Shown here in pieces: positions 1 through 8,075 of a DNA stretch of 64,000 bases. The translations under genes were made by a program, and so were the position numbers. Under the pieces are notes generated by a model that searched no databases, was not told the DNA's origin, and was given only the letters and a program-made list of their open reading frames with translations. This DNA comes from Paenibacillus sp. FJAT-29882 (GTDB lineage Bacteria > Bacillota > Bacilli > Bacillales > DSM-1321). Every line of letters begins with the position of its first letter. Positions within the stretch are counted from its first letter, which is position 1. The stretch lies in assembly GCF_001510645.1 (NCBI RefSeq), contig NZ_LMVB01000002.1:337973-401972 (forward strand). The letters run 5' to 3'.

Positions 1-111
1 ATCGCTTATAATGCACAATTCATAATAAGGTTCGTCGTCCATTACGTGAAAATCTGTTGGAGTTAAATCATAAGGAATCTTTGGTTGTTCGATTTTAAAT
101 TTAGTAGCCAT
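1..111 (-). CDS. N-terminal part of an unidentified protein, cut by the window edge
   Basis: The first 37 codons read leftward from ATG at 109-111, with an AAAGGTGAT ribosome site just upstream, and run off the left edge with no stop. The peptide begins MATKFKIEQPKIPYDL and is rich in acidic residues around position 25. It has no signal peptide or membrane segment. The opening is reminiscent of Bacillus pentapeptide-repeat proteins, but too little is visible to assign it, so I leave the function open. The intact start and ribosome site make a real gene likely. Confidence 0.55.
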   Translation of the reverse strand, partial: MATKFKIEQPKIPYDLTPTDFHVMDDEPYYELCIISD

Positions 112-154
112 CCTATCACCTTTTGCTTCCTTTTTCCAACAAGAATAGCACATA

Positions 155-306
155 AGGTGAAACTTCCACCAGTGGGGAGTCTTTCATCCCCCACTGATGG
201 TTAGTTGAACCAATCGGGCTTTTACTGGCAGTTTGTCCCCCACCTACGGCTTCTTCGATTCTTCTTAGCCTTTTGGTGGGGGTCTTACTGCCCGTTAATG
301 CGGGAT
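155..306 (+). repeat. Dispersed repeat family P, copy 1 (PATE/MITE-like)
   Basis: Starts GTGAAACTTCC and ends GTTAATGCGGGA. Inside are paired blocks CCCCCACC and GGTGGGGG that can form a long hairpin, and TTAGTTGAACCAATCGGG. The same elements occur at 12254-12384 (+) and 21650-21748 (-). The structure recalls non-autonomous ends of IS200/IS605-type elements, but no transposase is present, so the origin is inference. Confidence 0.75.
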
Positions 307-345
307 AAATGATTCCACTACTAATGAAACCTGCCGTAATAACAG

Positions 346-487
346 AGGCAGACCCCACCTCTACTCTATCCGGTTTAAATGACGTGTATATAACATCATC
401 TCAAAGGGTCTGACCTCACACTCATATATAGTTTATTGAATTTTTTCACGTAGTTGATCCGAAATAATAGAGGTGGGGTCTGACCCT
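346..487. repeat. Dispersed repeat family Q, compound copy (GGTCTGACC hairpin)
   Basis: GCAGACCCCACCTCTACTC, then GGGTCTGACCTCACACTC and, about 60 bases later, GAGGTGGGGTCTGACCC. The last two arms are inverted and can fold into one hairpin; the first looks like an extra half unit. Related hairpins occur at 7594-7677, 9217-9322 and 25766-25841. It lies directly downstream of pdaA and could also stop transcription. Confidence 0.75.
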
Positions 488-499
488 CTGAACACTGCT

Positions 500-1297
500 C
501 TAATATAACATCGGATTCTTTATCTGCTGTTCAATCATCAAATCATCCAAGCTCTTAAACGTATACCCTTGCTTTTTCAAATCAGTAATAATTGAATCAA
601 GCGCTTCGGCGTTATCCTTGGATACTGTATGTAGCAAGAGGATCGCACCAGGATGAATCTGCTTCATCACTTCACTATACGAATAGTTTGCTCCTTTTTG
701 CTGATCGACAATCCAATCTTTAAAGGCAAGCGACCAGAAGATATGTGTATATCCTTCTTGATTGGCGATGGCCATTGTCCGCTCACTAAAAATTCCCCGA
801 GGGGGGCGTAAATAGTTCATCGTTTTCTGCCCTGTAATTCGCTCAGTTTCTTCCTTTACTTTCTGCAATTCATTTCGAATGGCTTCATCCGTTTTTGACG
901 TCATATCTGGATGGCTCCAAGAATGATTGCCGACGATATGTCCTTCCCTCACCATTCTTACAGCCAATTCAGGCGTTGTTTTCAAATAATGCCCCGTCAC
1001 GAAAAATGTTGCCGGCACATGTTGTCGACGCAGGATATTTAGAATATTAGCTGTATATCCATTTTCATAGCCATTATCAAAGGTTAGATAAATATTCTTT
1101 TTGGCTGAGCTTCCTTTATATATTGCACCATGCTTCTTCATCATCTCATCAAGCTTGGCTCCCGCTTGTGCTGGCTGCTCATTTTTTCCTTTATTAAAGC
1201 CCCAATGATTGGGTGTATTCGAGATTGTCGCCAAAGCTTCCAGCTGGGTGACAAAAAACAACATCAGCACCATCGGTACGATCATTAGCCTTTTCAT
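500..1297 (-). CDS. pdaA: Polysaccharide deacetylase PdaA (cortex muramic delta-lactam synthesis)
   Basis: The 265-residue protein is the size of B. subtilis PdaA, which deacetylates N-acetylmuramic acid during spore cortex synthesis and so allows muramic delta-lactam formation. Residues 1-23 form a signal peptide. The NodB domain covers about 65-250 with TFDNG (catalytic Asp and metal-site Asp; Asn replaces the usual second Asp, as in PdaA), HSWSH (two metal-binding His) near 124-128, RPPRG near 164-168 and LLLHT near 220. The start has a good ribosome site (AAAGGAGCGG). As in B. subtilis it stands at the head of the yfk gene neighbourhood. The assignment is strong by motif and length; spore function is inferred from the family. 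Confidence 0.93.
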   Translation of the reverse strand: MKRLMIVPMVLMLFFVTQLEALATISNTPNHWGFNKGKNEQPAQAGAKLDEMMKKHGAIYKGSSAKKNIYLTFDNGYENGYTANILNILRRQHVPATFFVTGHYLKTTPELAVRMVREGHIVGNHSWSHPDMTSKTDEAIRNELQKVKEETERITGQKTMNYLRPPRGIFSERTMAIANQEGYTHIFWSLAFKDWIVDQQKGANYSYSEVMKQIHPGAILLLHTVSKDNAEALDSIITDLKKQGYTFKSLDDLMIEQQIKNPMLY

Positions 1298-1414
1298 AAT
1301 TCCGCTCCTTTGCTCTTTTTTACTTAGTGTTTGAGCCAGGATTGAAATTATACGAAGTGGAATTTGGAAAAAAATCTAGGTTTCGGCATATACCTGTACA
1401 AAGGGGGAGTTTGT

Positions 1415-1594
1415 ATGGCTTTGTGGTGGGTTATAACCATTGGCTTCATCATCATTTTAGGAATTATCGGAACAATTTTTATCTATTTCCTAAGGAGCGG
1501 TTTGAAGAATGAAGAATTTGTAGAACCATCTTTTCATGCTTATGTAGAAAATACGGAAGATAAACAAGAAGTTGATGGAAACGACCCAAAATGA
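1415..1594 (+). CDS. Small single-pass membrane protein (YfjT position)
   Basis: This 59-residue protein starts at ATG 1415 behind a strong AAGGGGGAG ribosome site five bases upstream; an upstream in-frame ATG at 1364 lacks one. Residues 2-28 are a hydrophobic membrane segment, followed by a short acidic tail. It is divergent from pdaA, the place occupied in B. subtilis by yfjT, a similarly small membrane protein. I propose it as the positional counterpart without claiming sequence homology. The function is unknown. Confidence 0.75.
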   Translation: MALWWVITIGFIIILGIIGTIFIYFLRSGLKNEEFVEPSFHAYVENTEDKQEVDGNDPK

Positions 1595-1641
1595 TCAGGT
1601 TATGACGACTTAGGAAATTTAGATAACAAAGCAAATTTTTT

Positions 1642-1684
1642 GAGCCAAGTTTGACCCTAATGGGACAAATCTTGGCTCTGTTTG
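1642..1684. terminator. Terminator hairpin between convergent genes
   Basis: GAGCCAAG at 1642-1649 pairs with CTTGGCTC at 1671-1678, with T-rich sequence on both sides. It lies between the small membrane gene and the leftward enoyl-CoA hydratase gene, so it can serve both. Confidence 0.75.
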
Positions 1685-1697
1685 ATTTGCAGTTCGC

Positions 1698-2477
1698 TTA
1701 TTTATGCTGAAAAATCGGTTTGCGTTTTTCGATGAATGCTAAAACGCCTTCTTTGCTATCCTCTGTTCGGAAAATCTCGATAAACAATTCCGCCTCTAAT
1801 TGAAGTCCTCTGTCCATCGAAGTATCAAAGCCTTCATCAATGGCTTGCTTAATCCTCGATAATGATTGCAAGGAGTTTTTGGCGATTTTAGCTGCGAAAT
1901 TTTTCCCTTCAATTAGGCCGTGTCCTCTTGTAACAACACGATTAACGAGGCCGATTTTTTCTGCTTGCAGTGCTGATATCGGGTCACCCGTCAGCATCAT
2001 CTCCTTCGCTTTCGCTGTTCCTATGAGGCGAGGTAACCTCTGTGTCCCACCGCCACCTGGGAATAAGCCAAGTTTCACTTCAGGTAATCCGATTTGAACA
2101 TGTTCCTCGGCAATGCGGATATCACAAGCGAGCGCCAGCTCACAGCCACCACCGAAGGTTATGCCATTTAAAACAGCGATGGTCGGCTTTGGACATGTAG
2201 CGATCAGATCCAGCGCCTCATGGCATTCTATAATTTGCTGTTTGATATTCTCATCGCCGAACATGTCGGGGAATTCTTTAATATCTGCTCCTGCTGCAAA
2301 CGCTGTATAGCCAGATCCCGTTATAATAACCGCAACCGTCTCAAAATCATGCTTAATATCTGTATAGACTTCTTTTAAATCTCGAAAAACTTGTCTGTTG
2401 ATCACGTTCAAAGGGGGATTCGTTATCGTAATAATCGCTAGTTTGTCTTCCTTTTCAACCTTCACAAATTGCGCCAT
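1698..2477 (-). CDS. Enoyl-CoA hydratase/isomerase family protein
   Basis: A 259-residue crotonase-fold protein, the usual length of the family, which hydrates trans-2-enoyl-CoA in fatty-acid beta-oxidation. The oxyanion-hole segments AAGADIKEF (about 61-69) and NGITFGGGCELALACD (about 105-120) are intact. The two catalytic Glu residues lie in GGGCE and in GLPEVKLGLFPGGGG (about 130-144). The start ATG follows a plausible GAGGTGATC site. It stands alone between a terminator and a gene-poor gap, with no other fatty-acid genes nearby, so its exact acyl-CoA substrate cannot be told. Confidence 0.88.
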   Translation of the reverse strand: MAQFVKVEKEDKLAIITITNPPLNVINRQVFRDLKEVYTDIKHDFETVAVIITGSGYTAFAAGADIKEFPDMFGDENIKQQIIECHEALDLIATCPKPTIAVLNGITFGGGCELALACDIRIAEEHVQIGLPEVKLGLFPGGGGTQRLPRLIGTAKAKEMMLTGDPISALQAEKIGLVNRVVTRGHGLIEGKNFAAKIAKNSLQSLSRIKQAIDEGFDTSMDRGLQLEAELFIEIFRTEDSKEGVLAFIEKRKPIFQHK

Positions 2478-2906
2478 TTACTTAGATCACCTCTTCTTCG
2501 GTTTAGTCAGACACACAACATTAGCATGACATCCCAGGGTAGATACACATAATTTCCATATGTCCAAGCCCATTTCCTTCTACATATATGATTTGAATTC
2601 GCTCAACCTGTGTTTAATGACAATAAAGTTGTTTAATTTATTATCAAGACCTAAATTGTAAGAAGTCATAAAAAATAAAGGGTGGTACAGATTAGTCATA
2701 TAATCTGTACCACCCTTTTACTTCTTGTTCAACAATCGCGCCCGATCGGAACAAGATAAAACGCCTTTCTCTTTCTGCCTTTTTAACATAAGTAAGGAAT
2801 AAGTCCAAGGTTTTTAATGCAACAAAATATCCTTTTTGATATTCAATATAACTTTTGCTAACAGCACAGGCAATTTAGATCATTGGAAATGATCCCGTTA
2901 TTTTTC
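2478..2906. other. Intergenic gap with one long perfect palindrome
   Basis: No convincing gene is visible. At 2677-2719 an 18-base arm (AAAGGGTGGTACAGATTA) is followed by a six-base loop and its complement, ending in TTTT. The hairpin may terminate the leftward transcript of the HxlR-type gene or be a small mobile remnant. The rest is AT-rich and featureless. Confidence 0.5.
2677..2721. terminator. Strong palindromic terminator-like hairpin
   Basis: A perfect stem of about 18 base pairs with loop GTCATA; A-run on one flank and T-run on the other make it usable from either side. Confidence 0.6.
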
Positions 2907-3287
2907 TTATTCAAAATGGCTGTTTTCTTGTTTAATTTGATCTATTCTCTTTTTTCCCCATTCATACATCATCTCAACGATTGGTAATAACGTCATCCCT
3001 AGTTCAGTCATTGAATATTCGACTTTCGGAGGAATTTCTGGAAACACTTCCCTATGAACAATTCCATCTTCCATCAGTTCACGTAATTGGTTTGTTAATA
3101 TCTTATGAGATATTTTCGGAAAAAGTCTTTGAAGTTCGCTGAAGCGATGTGGTCCTTCTACACCTAAATGCCACAAAATAACAACTTTCCATTTCCCACT
3201 AATAATCGATAAGGTAAGTTCTTTTTCACAATGATAATCATGCGTTAATATTCTCTCTTTTATCTCTTCTCTTAATTTATCCGACAT
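2907..3287 (-). CDS. HxlR-family transcriptional regulator
   Basis: 126 residues, typical for HxlR/DUF24 winged-helix regulators. The core runs from [22 protein letters not shown] (about 19-40) through [24 protein letters not shown] (helix-turn-helix, about 48-71) and the wing ending at [10 protein letters not shown] conserved cysteine precedes the first helix (about position 19), as in thiol-stress sensors of this family such as YodB and CatR. It is divergent from an SDR oxidoreductase 266 bases away, which it probably regulates in response to electrophiles or an unidentified ligand; the ligand and target are inferred only. Confidence 0.87.
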   Translation of the reverse strand: MSDKLREEIKERILTHDYHCEKELTLSIISGKWKVVILWHLGVEGPHRFSELQRLFPKISHKILTNQLRELMEDGIVHREVFPEIPPKVEYSMTELGMTLLPIVEMMYEWGKKRIDQIKQENSHFE

Positions 3288-3305
3288 AGAGCTAACTTCC
3301 TTTCA

Positions 3306-3331
3306 TACAATAAGTAACCTTTTGGTAACCT
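3306..3331. promoter_or_regulatory. Candidate operator for the HxlR regulator
   Basis: Two direct copies of GTAACC separated by a short T-rich spacer lie just upstream of the HxlR gene start, within the divergent promoter region. The position suits autoregulation, but no second site is seen before the SDR gene. Confidence 0.3.
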
Positions 3332-3553
3332 CCGCACAAAAAAGTGCATTCTTCACAATGTAGAAAACCATAAGTAGAATGAAGTTAGTCTTAAAGACAA
3401 ATCTTTATCTATTTTAGGCGGCAAACATTCATGAGTAAAACAGCATTATTAATTATATCACCCGAACAATTTTATCAAACTCACCTTACTTAATTATTAA
3501 AATGTTTTCGTTTAATACACTTTATTTCGTCTAAAATTAAAGGAGAGAAAAAC

Positions 3554-4270
3554 ATGCAAACAATCGCAGGAAAAGTGGCGTTAATTACAGGAGCAGGGCG
3601 TGGAATAGGACGTGCAACAGCAGTAGCTTTTGCACGAGAAGGTATTCACGTAGGTCTTGTTGGACGTACGCTTGAAAATTTACAACAAGTAGCAGAGGAA
3701 CTCAAACAGTATGATGTGAAGGTAGCAATCGCTTCGGCAAATGTAGCGGATTTAGACTCAATCACGACAGCGGTTGAATCAATTCGTGGCAAGCTTGGTG
3801 CAATCGATATATTAGTAAATAATGCTGGCATTTCAAAATTCGGTACCTTCATGGATTTAACGCCTGAAGAATGGACAAATATTATCGATGTCAACGTAAA
3901 AGGTGTGTACTACACAACACGTGCAGTATTACCGGAAATGATAGAGCGCAACACAGGCGACATCATTAATATCTCATCAACAGCTGGTCAAAAAGGTGCA
4001 CCCATTACAAGTGCATACTCGGCTTCAAAAGCTGCAGTGATCGGACTAAGTGAGTCATTAATGCTTGAAGTGCGTAAGAAAAATATTCGCGTTACAACGT
4101 TAACGCCAAGTACGGTTGCAACAGATATGGCTGTTGAGCTAAACTTAACAGACGGCAATCCAGAAAAAGTGATGCAAGCAGAAGATTTAGCAGATTTAAT
4201 GGTTGCACAGCTAAAACTTCATCCACGAGTTGTATTAAAGCATGCTGGACTTTGGTCGACGAACCCTTAA
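3554..4270 (+). CDS. Short-chain dehydrogenase/reductase (FabG-like)
   Basis: 238 residues with a complete classical SDR pattern: TGAGRGIG cofactor loop (about 13-20), NNAG (about 88-91), catalytic Ser in NISSTAG (about 140) and YSASK (Tyr and Lys, about 154-158). The Arg in the GRT segment at about 37 favours NADP(H). It starts behind AAAGGAGAG. It resembles 3-ketoacyl-ACP reductases, but the isolated position beside an HxlR regulator suggests an accessory carbonyl reductase rather than the fatty-acid synthesis enzyme. The substrate cannot be deduced. Confidence 0.88.
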   Translation: MQTIAGKVALITGAGRGIGRATAVAFAREGIHVGLVGRTLENLQQVAEELKQYDVKVAIASANVADLDSITTAVESIRGKLGAIDILVNNAGISKFGTFMDLTPEEWTNIIDVNVKGVYYTTRAVLPEMIERNTGDIINISSTAGQKGAPITSAYSASKAAVIGLSESLMLEVRKKNIRVTTLTPSTVATDMAVELNLTDGNPEKVMQAEDLADLMVAQLKLHPRVVLKHAGLWSTNP

Positions 4271-4289
4271 TTGAATTATTCGAAATATC

Positions 4290-4333
4290 AAGGCGCTATC
4301 CGATGTATTTTGGATGGCGCCTTTCTTTTTTAG
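4290..4333 (+). terminator. Terminator of the SDR gene
   Basis: AAGGCGC-TATCC pairs with GGAT-GGCGCC, followed by TTTCTTTTTT. Confidence 0.85.
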
Positions 4334-4556
4334 AATAATAAGCTCTAATAGGGATACTGCCACCCCGTCTATCTCATGAATGGCATCACGAGCATTGGGA
4401 TTAATGACATTTGTGTAGTAAGAAGAAAAGTATAGTTTTTAGTGTATTGCTGCTCTTTCCTGTTACATCTAAATACTTCAAATACTTCATCACAGGCACT
4501 ACAGGCATTCCACCTTTATCAAGAAGCATATACCTTTTCTTATTACCATAAGTAAT

Positions 4557-5219
4557 CTAGATTGAATGGTCTTTATCTGCATCAAAATTTGATGGTGTAC
4601 TAGAATTTGTTAGTATGTTGCCTAATACCCTTTCAGTAAACGGCATAAAGTAATTAAGTATTAGCCCCCCTAAACAAACAGTTAATAGCGTTCCAATACC
4701 AATTGGTCCATCGAATATCATTGCCAGTATCAAGAATACGAGGTAAATGAATGTTCTCGAAAACAGTATATTTGTTCTAGTTAATTCTTTTATTATTAAT
4801 GTTAATCGGTCAATTGGAATCGGTGCAAAATTTGTGTGTAAATAAATTGCTGTTCCTAAACCTATAACAACTAAGCCGATCAAAAAACAAGCAAGCTTGT
4901 AAAACCATAATTCGGGTGTTATCAAATTGTGTAATAAAAAAAGCCATATATCGATACTAACACCAGTAATAAATGCTGTTAATAACCCCAAAACTTCTGG
5001 TCTTTGTCTTATTAATAACGAATTACAACAAATCAATATGAAAGCTATTATTATTTCCCAACTTCCTACAGTTAGGCCAAGGTTTATGGATAAACCGACC
5101 AATAGTGCATCAAAAGGTGATGTTCCAAGGTCTGATTGTATAGTCAATGCAATTCCAAAGGTTAATATTAAAATCCCTAATACAAAAAGACCATATTTTG
5201 CTTTACTCTGATTTTTCAT
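4557..5219 (-). CDS. YczE/YitT-type integral membrane protein
   Basis: 220 residues with about five hydrophobic segments (near 8-28, 48-66, 76-98, 108-128, 150-195). The N-terminal GIALTIQSDLGTSPFDAL block is characteristic of the YczE/YyaS/YitT membrane family, whose biochemical role is poorly known; YczE of B. subtilis influences surfactin production. The start codon overlaps the stop of the upstream acetyltransferase gene by four bases (ATGA), so the two are translationally coupled. A divergent MarR regulator likely controls both. The family call is firm; a transport or signalling role is not demonstrated. Confidence 0.8.
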   Translation of the reverse strand: MKNQSKAKYGLFVLGILILTFGIALTIQSDLGTSPFDALLVGLSINLGLTVGSWEIIIAFILICCNSLLIRQRPEVLGLLTAFITGVSIDIWLFLLHNLITPELWFYKLACFLIGLVVIGLGTAIYLHTNFAPIPIDRLTLIIKELTRTNILFSRTFIYLVFLILAMIFDGPIGIGTLLTVCLGGLILNYFMPFTERVLGNILTNSSTPSNFDADKDHSI

Positions 5220-5662
5220 GATGTTTTTATAGATAATTCTTTCACCATTAAAATATGTGGGATTCCAGCTTCCATAAACATAGTAGATGAAGTCTGATAA
5301 CCATTTTTTTGATAAAAGCCCTCTGCTTGCGTCTGTCCGTGTAATTTAACTTTGGATACTCCCTTTTTAGCAGCGCTTTCTTCCAATGCTTTAATAATTA
5401 CTTTTCCTAGACCATATTTACGATATGGCTTTAAAATACAAATTCTTTCTAATTTTCCTAAGCCATCAACAACTCTTATTCTGCCCGTTCCCACTGGTTG
5501 TTCATTGTAAAAAACTAATATGTGTTCGCATCGTCCATTAAGTGCGTCAAATTCATCAAATTCATCCTCTAGTGGTACGCCTTGTTCCACAACAAATACT
5601 TCTTTTCTAATATAGAATGCAGTTCTTAGATCATTTTCCACCGTTATTTTTTTTACTTCCAC
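5216..5662 (-). CDS. GNAT-family N-acetyltransferase (YjcF-like)
   Basis: 148 residues, a single GNAT domain. The N-terminal IRKEVFVVEQGVP block resembles the YjcF/ElaA branch. The acetyl-CoA-binding core follows as LERICILKPYRKYGLGKVIIKAL (about 77-99, with RKYGLG as the pyrophosphate loop), and the C-terminal part has AEGFYQKNGYQ. It is first in a two-gene operon with the YczE-like protein and is divergent from a MarR regulator. The acceptor substrate is unknown; a resistance or detoxification role would fit the MarR control but is inference. Confidence 0.85.
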   Translation of the reverse strand: MEVKKITVENDLRTAFYIRKEVFVVEQGVPLEDEFDEFDALNGRCEHILVFYNEQPVGTGRIRVVDGLGKLERICILKPYRKYGLGKVIIKALEESAAKKGVSKVKLHGQTQAEGFYQKNGYQTSSTMFMEAGIPHILMVKELSIKTS

Positions 5663-5745
5663 TTATCTTCGCCCTTTCTGGATTTATTTTCTTAGACAAG
5701 CCATAATTAAAATAAGTCAATATACAAGAGTATATATGAAAATAT

Positions 5746-5767
5746 TTTTGTTGTAAATACAACAAAA
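5746..5767. promoter_or_regulatory. Perfect palindromic operator for the MarR regulator
   Basis: TTTTGTTGTA, two bases, then its exact complement TACAACAAAA. It sits immediately before the MarR ribosome site (TTGGAGG at 5768) and within the 119-base divergent promoter region, the normal place for a MarR dimer site controlling both directions. Confidence 0.75.
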
Positions 5768-5781
5768 TTGGAGGCTGTTAT

Positions 5782-6234
5782 ATGCAAGAGATCCTTCGTG
5801 AAATAGGAATGATAGCCAGAGCATTGGATTCTATAAGTAATATCGAATTTAAAGAATATGAGCTTACAAAAGGACAGTATTTGTATTTGGTTCGAATATG
5901 TGAAAATCCGGGGATTTTTCAGGATAAGTTGGCAGAAATGATAAAAGTAGACCGAACAACGGCAGCTCGTGCCATAAAAAAACTTGAAATACAAGGTTTT
6001 ATAGAAAAGAGAGAAGATGATCATAATAAAAAAATAAAAAAATTATTTCCAACAGAAAAAGGGAAGAACGTTTATCCCTTTTTAAAGCGAGAGGGAGATT
6101 ATTCTAATAACGTTGCACTATCTGGATTCTCCCCTGAAGAAACAGAAACACTTTTCCAGCTTCTTCAAAGGGTTGGAAAAAATATTGAAGTAGACTGGGA
6201 TCTTGTAAAAAAGGGGAAAAAGAGAGAATACTAA
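5782..6234 (+). CDS. MarR-family transcriptional regulator
   Basis: 150 residues. A winged helix-turn-helix spans about 40-100: DKLAEMIKVDRTTAARAIKKLEIQGFIEKREDDHNKKIKKLFPTEKG contains the recognition helix (TTAARAIKKLE) and the wing (REDDHNKK). Flanking helices would form the dimer interface. It starts seven bases after TTGGAGG. It is divergent from the GNAT-YczE operon and directly follows a perfect 22-base palindrome, so it most likely represses itself and that operon until a small ligand binds. Confidence 0.88.
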   Translation: MQEILREIGMIARALDSISNIEFKEYELTKGQYLYLVRICENPGIFQDKLAEMIKVDRTTAARAIKKLEIQGFIEKREDDHNKKIKKLFPTEKGKNVYPFLKREGDYSNNVALSGFSPEETETLFQLLQRVGKNIEVDWDLVKKGKKREY

Positions 6235-6500
6235 TTGATTGAAAATTCACGTTCTATAGGAATGCTAAAGGAGGTGTTTGTTGAAGTAGAATTAAACAAC
6301 TTTATTATCTTTTCTATGAATGGAATCTGTATAGATCAATATGCTATTAAACAACTTTTAAAAGCCTTATTACATTAATATGTAGTCAGGCTCTTGTTTT
6401 TTTATAACACAACTTTATTACCCATACACACAACATGATTGCTGATAATTCTTTTTGAGATGGGACATAGTAACCGTAAATGGTTGGGGAGGAAAATACG

Positions 6501-7241
6501 ATGAAAAATTGGACTTTTATTCTTACATTCGTTATCTTGAATTTTATTTTTCCACCGAATATCGCTACGGCAAGCCCAAGTTATCAAGGGTTAGCTGACA
6601 CTTTACTAACGACACTAAACCCCACTATTTCTAAAGAGGTTCAAAATTTTTATAAAACGAACAAACAATACGGATTATATGATGCGAAAATCGTCCATAT
6701 TCAAAGAGTACAAGAAGGTGGATTTAGTTTTATCGTAAAGGTGCAGGTGACAACCTTTGAACATGCCCATAATCCGCCTTATGGAACGGATACGATTACC
6801 TTAGCAGTAGATCCGGTTGCAGTAAAAGTAGTAGATTTCGTTCATATCGGGGGCGAGGAAGAAAAGAAAATGGAGCAATTTTACAAAGAAGCTCTAGCGG
6901 ATATTTACCAAACATTTGCGCTTAACTTAAAAGATTATCAGATGTATTCATACGATCAGCTTTTATTTGAATCTGAAATACTGAAGGAATTTACATCTCT
7001 TTCTCATATTGCCGAAAAGATTGTAACAACGATGCTCAATCCTGATATTAAACCACCGTTTAAAAACGTCATTGACCCCGTTACCTTTATAAATGGTAGC
7101 CATGGCTATATTTTATTTAAAAGAGCAGACGGTACAAACTATATGTATGTCTTGAAAAAAAGAGACGATGAATGGCAGATTACCGATAAAAAAAAGAAAC
7201 AAGGCAAGAAGATGAAAGCAGAACTGCTTTGGTATGAATAA
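6501..7241 (+). CDS. Secreted DUF3888-type protein
   Basis: 246 residues from ATG 6501, chosen because GGGGAGG lies eight bases before it; a longer reading from 6480 lacks a ribosome site. Residues 1-24 are a signal peptide ending near ATAS. The mature part resembles the DUF3888 domain of Bacillus proteins (LADTLLTTLNPTISKEVQNFY and VDFVHI regions), possibly twice, because a second LNPDIKP segment lies near residue 180. The C-terminus is very lysine-rich. The function is unknown; a cell-wall or extracellular location is inferred from the signal peptide. Confidence 0.8.
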   Translation: MKNWTFILTFVILNFIFPPNIATASPSYQGLADTLLTTLNPTISKEVQNFYKTNKQYGLYDAKIVHIQRVQEGGFSFIVKVQVTTFEHAHNPPYGTDTITLAVDPVAVKVVDFVHIGGEEEKKMEQFYKEALADIYQTFALNLKDYQMYSYDQLLFESEILKEFTSLSHIAEKIVTTMLNPDIKPPFKNVIDPVTFINGSHGYILFKRADGTNYMYVLKKRDDEWQITDKKKKQGKKMKAELLWYE

Positions 7242-7317
7242 ATGGAGCAAATAGCTTAATCTTTTCATGCGGAAAAAGAAGTTGTATATACAATATCAGC
7301 TTGTTTTCTGTTATATC

Positions 7318-7587
7318 AACCGTTTTGCAAATAGATTAGCCAACCGTTTGAATGCGATTTCGATTAAAGTGTCACCGAAACATCGTATGGGTTTGGCAAC
7401 TTCTACTTACTTTATTTTTACAGATTTAGGGATTGGAATTGGGCCGTTTATTCTAGGATCTTTAGTTCCAGTCATGGGCTTTCACGAATTGTATGTGACG
7501 ATAGCTATCGTGGTTTTTGCTTGCCTCTTCTTATATTATTTCTTATATGGAAGAAAAGCAGTACATGGAACTGTAAATGTAGGTTAA
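7318..7587 (+). pseudogene. C-terminal remnant of an MFS transporter
   Basis: About 88 residues match the end of a 12-helix drug-efflux-type MFS protein: NAISIKVSPKHRMGLATSTYF is the loop and helix typical of transmembrane segment 11, followed by DLGIGIGPFILGSL and a last hydrophobic segment. No N-terminal part exists upstream; the preceding bases encode an unrelated peptide next to the DUF3888 gene. It is a deletion remnant, plausibly of a yfkF- or yfkL-like transporter given the yfk neighbourhood, though that assignment is by position only. Confidence 0.75.
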
Positions 7588-7593
7588 TCCACT

Positions 7594-7677
7594 TAAGGGT
7601 CAGACCTCACACTCTATAAACCGTTTAATGTGTTTTTTACGTCTTAAACGATTTATAGTATGTGGGGTCTGACCCTT
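7594..7677. repeat. Dispersed repeat family Q, copy 2
   Basis: AAGGGTCAGACCTCACACTC and, inverted, GTGGGGTCTGACCCTT close an 80-base hairpin; inner arms AAACCGTTTAA and TTAAACGATTT also pair. It ends in a T-run, so it can act as a terminator. Confidence 0.8.
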
Positions 7678-7764
7678 TTTTCGTGTTGCAAAAAGAGGAA
7701 AAGACCAGCAAAATACCTTAAAGCCGGTTCTTCTGATATATTCAGGATTTGTGTATCATATATA

Positions 7765-7941
7765 TTAGCGTTTGAATTGTTCGATTTTCATTTCAAGTTC
7801 ATCAATCATACTGATTAAGCGATCAATGTCTTCAAGCTCAGTATGTTCTGGATCAATATTTTCTAAGACCTCAATAAACATCGTTAGACGACCTTTCAAA
7901 TACACTAATTGATCATCTTTATCGGTTATTTGCTTTCCCAT
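7765..7941 (-). CDS. SE1561-type small protein
   Basis: A 58-residue protein starting at ATG 7939-7941. It begins MGKQITDKDDQLVYLK and continues with FIEVLENIDPEHTELEDIDRLISMID, an acidic helical pattern matching the SE1561 family of small Firmicutes proteins. A good ribosome site (AAAGGAGCG) precedes the start. It is divergent from yfkAB, where this family is commonly found. The function is unknown; predicted all-helical and cytosolic. Confidence 0.82.
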   Translation of the reverse strand: MGKQITDKDDQLVYLKGRLTMFIEVLENIDPEHTELEDIDRLISMIDELEMKIEQFKR

Positions 7942-8075
7942 GACGCACGCTCCTTTCGCCTTCTATATCGTATCGAACATATTATGAAAGTGCAATGTTA
8001 ACATGTTTGTAGCCATTGACATTATTTTTTGATTGCCCATAATAGGAATGTAATCTTACTGAAGGAGTTTTCATA

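Noticed and set aside
116..358. 80-codon minus-strand ORF
   Set aside because: It lies wholly in dispersed repeats P and Q, has no ribosome site, and reads across the inverted arms.
1327..1512. 61-codon plus-strand ORF overlapping the small membrane gene
   Set aside because: Different frame from the hydrophobic protein that has the AAGGGGGAG site; no start signals.
6262..6378. 38-codon plus-strand ORF MLKEVFVEVEL...
   Set aside because: A strong AAAGGAGG lies inside the frame rather than before its ATG; the only start at proper distance gives a two-codon peptide. Possible relic only.
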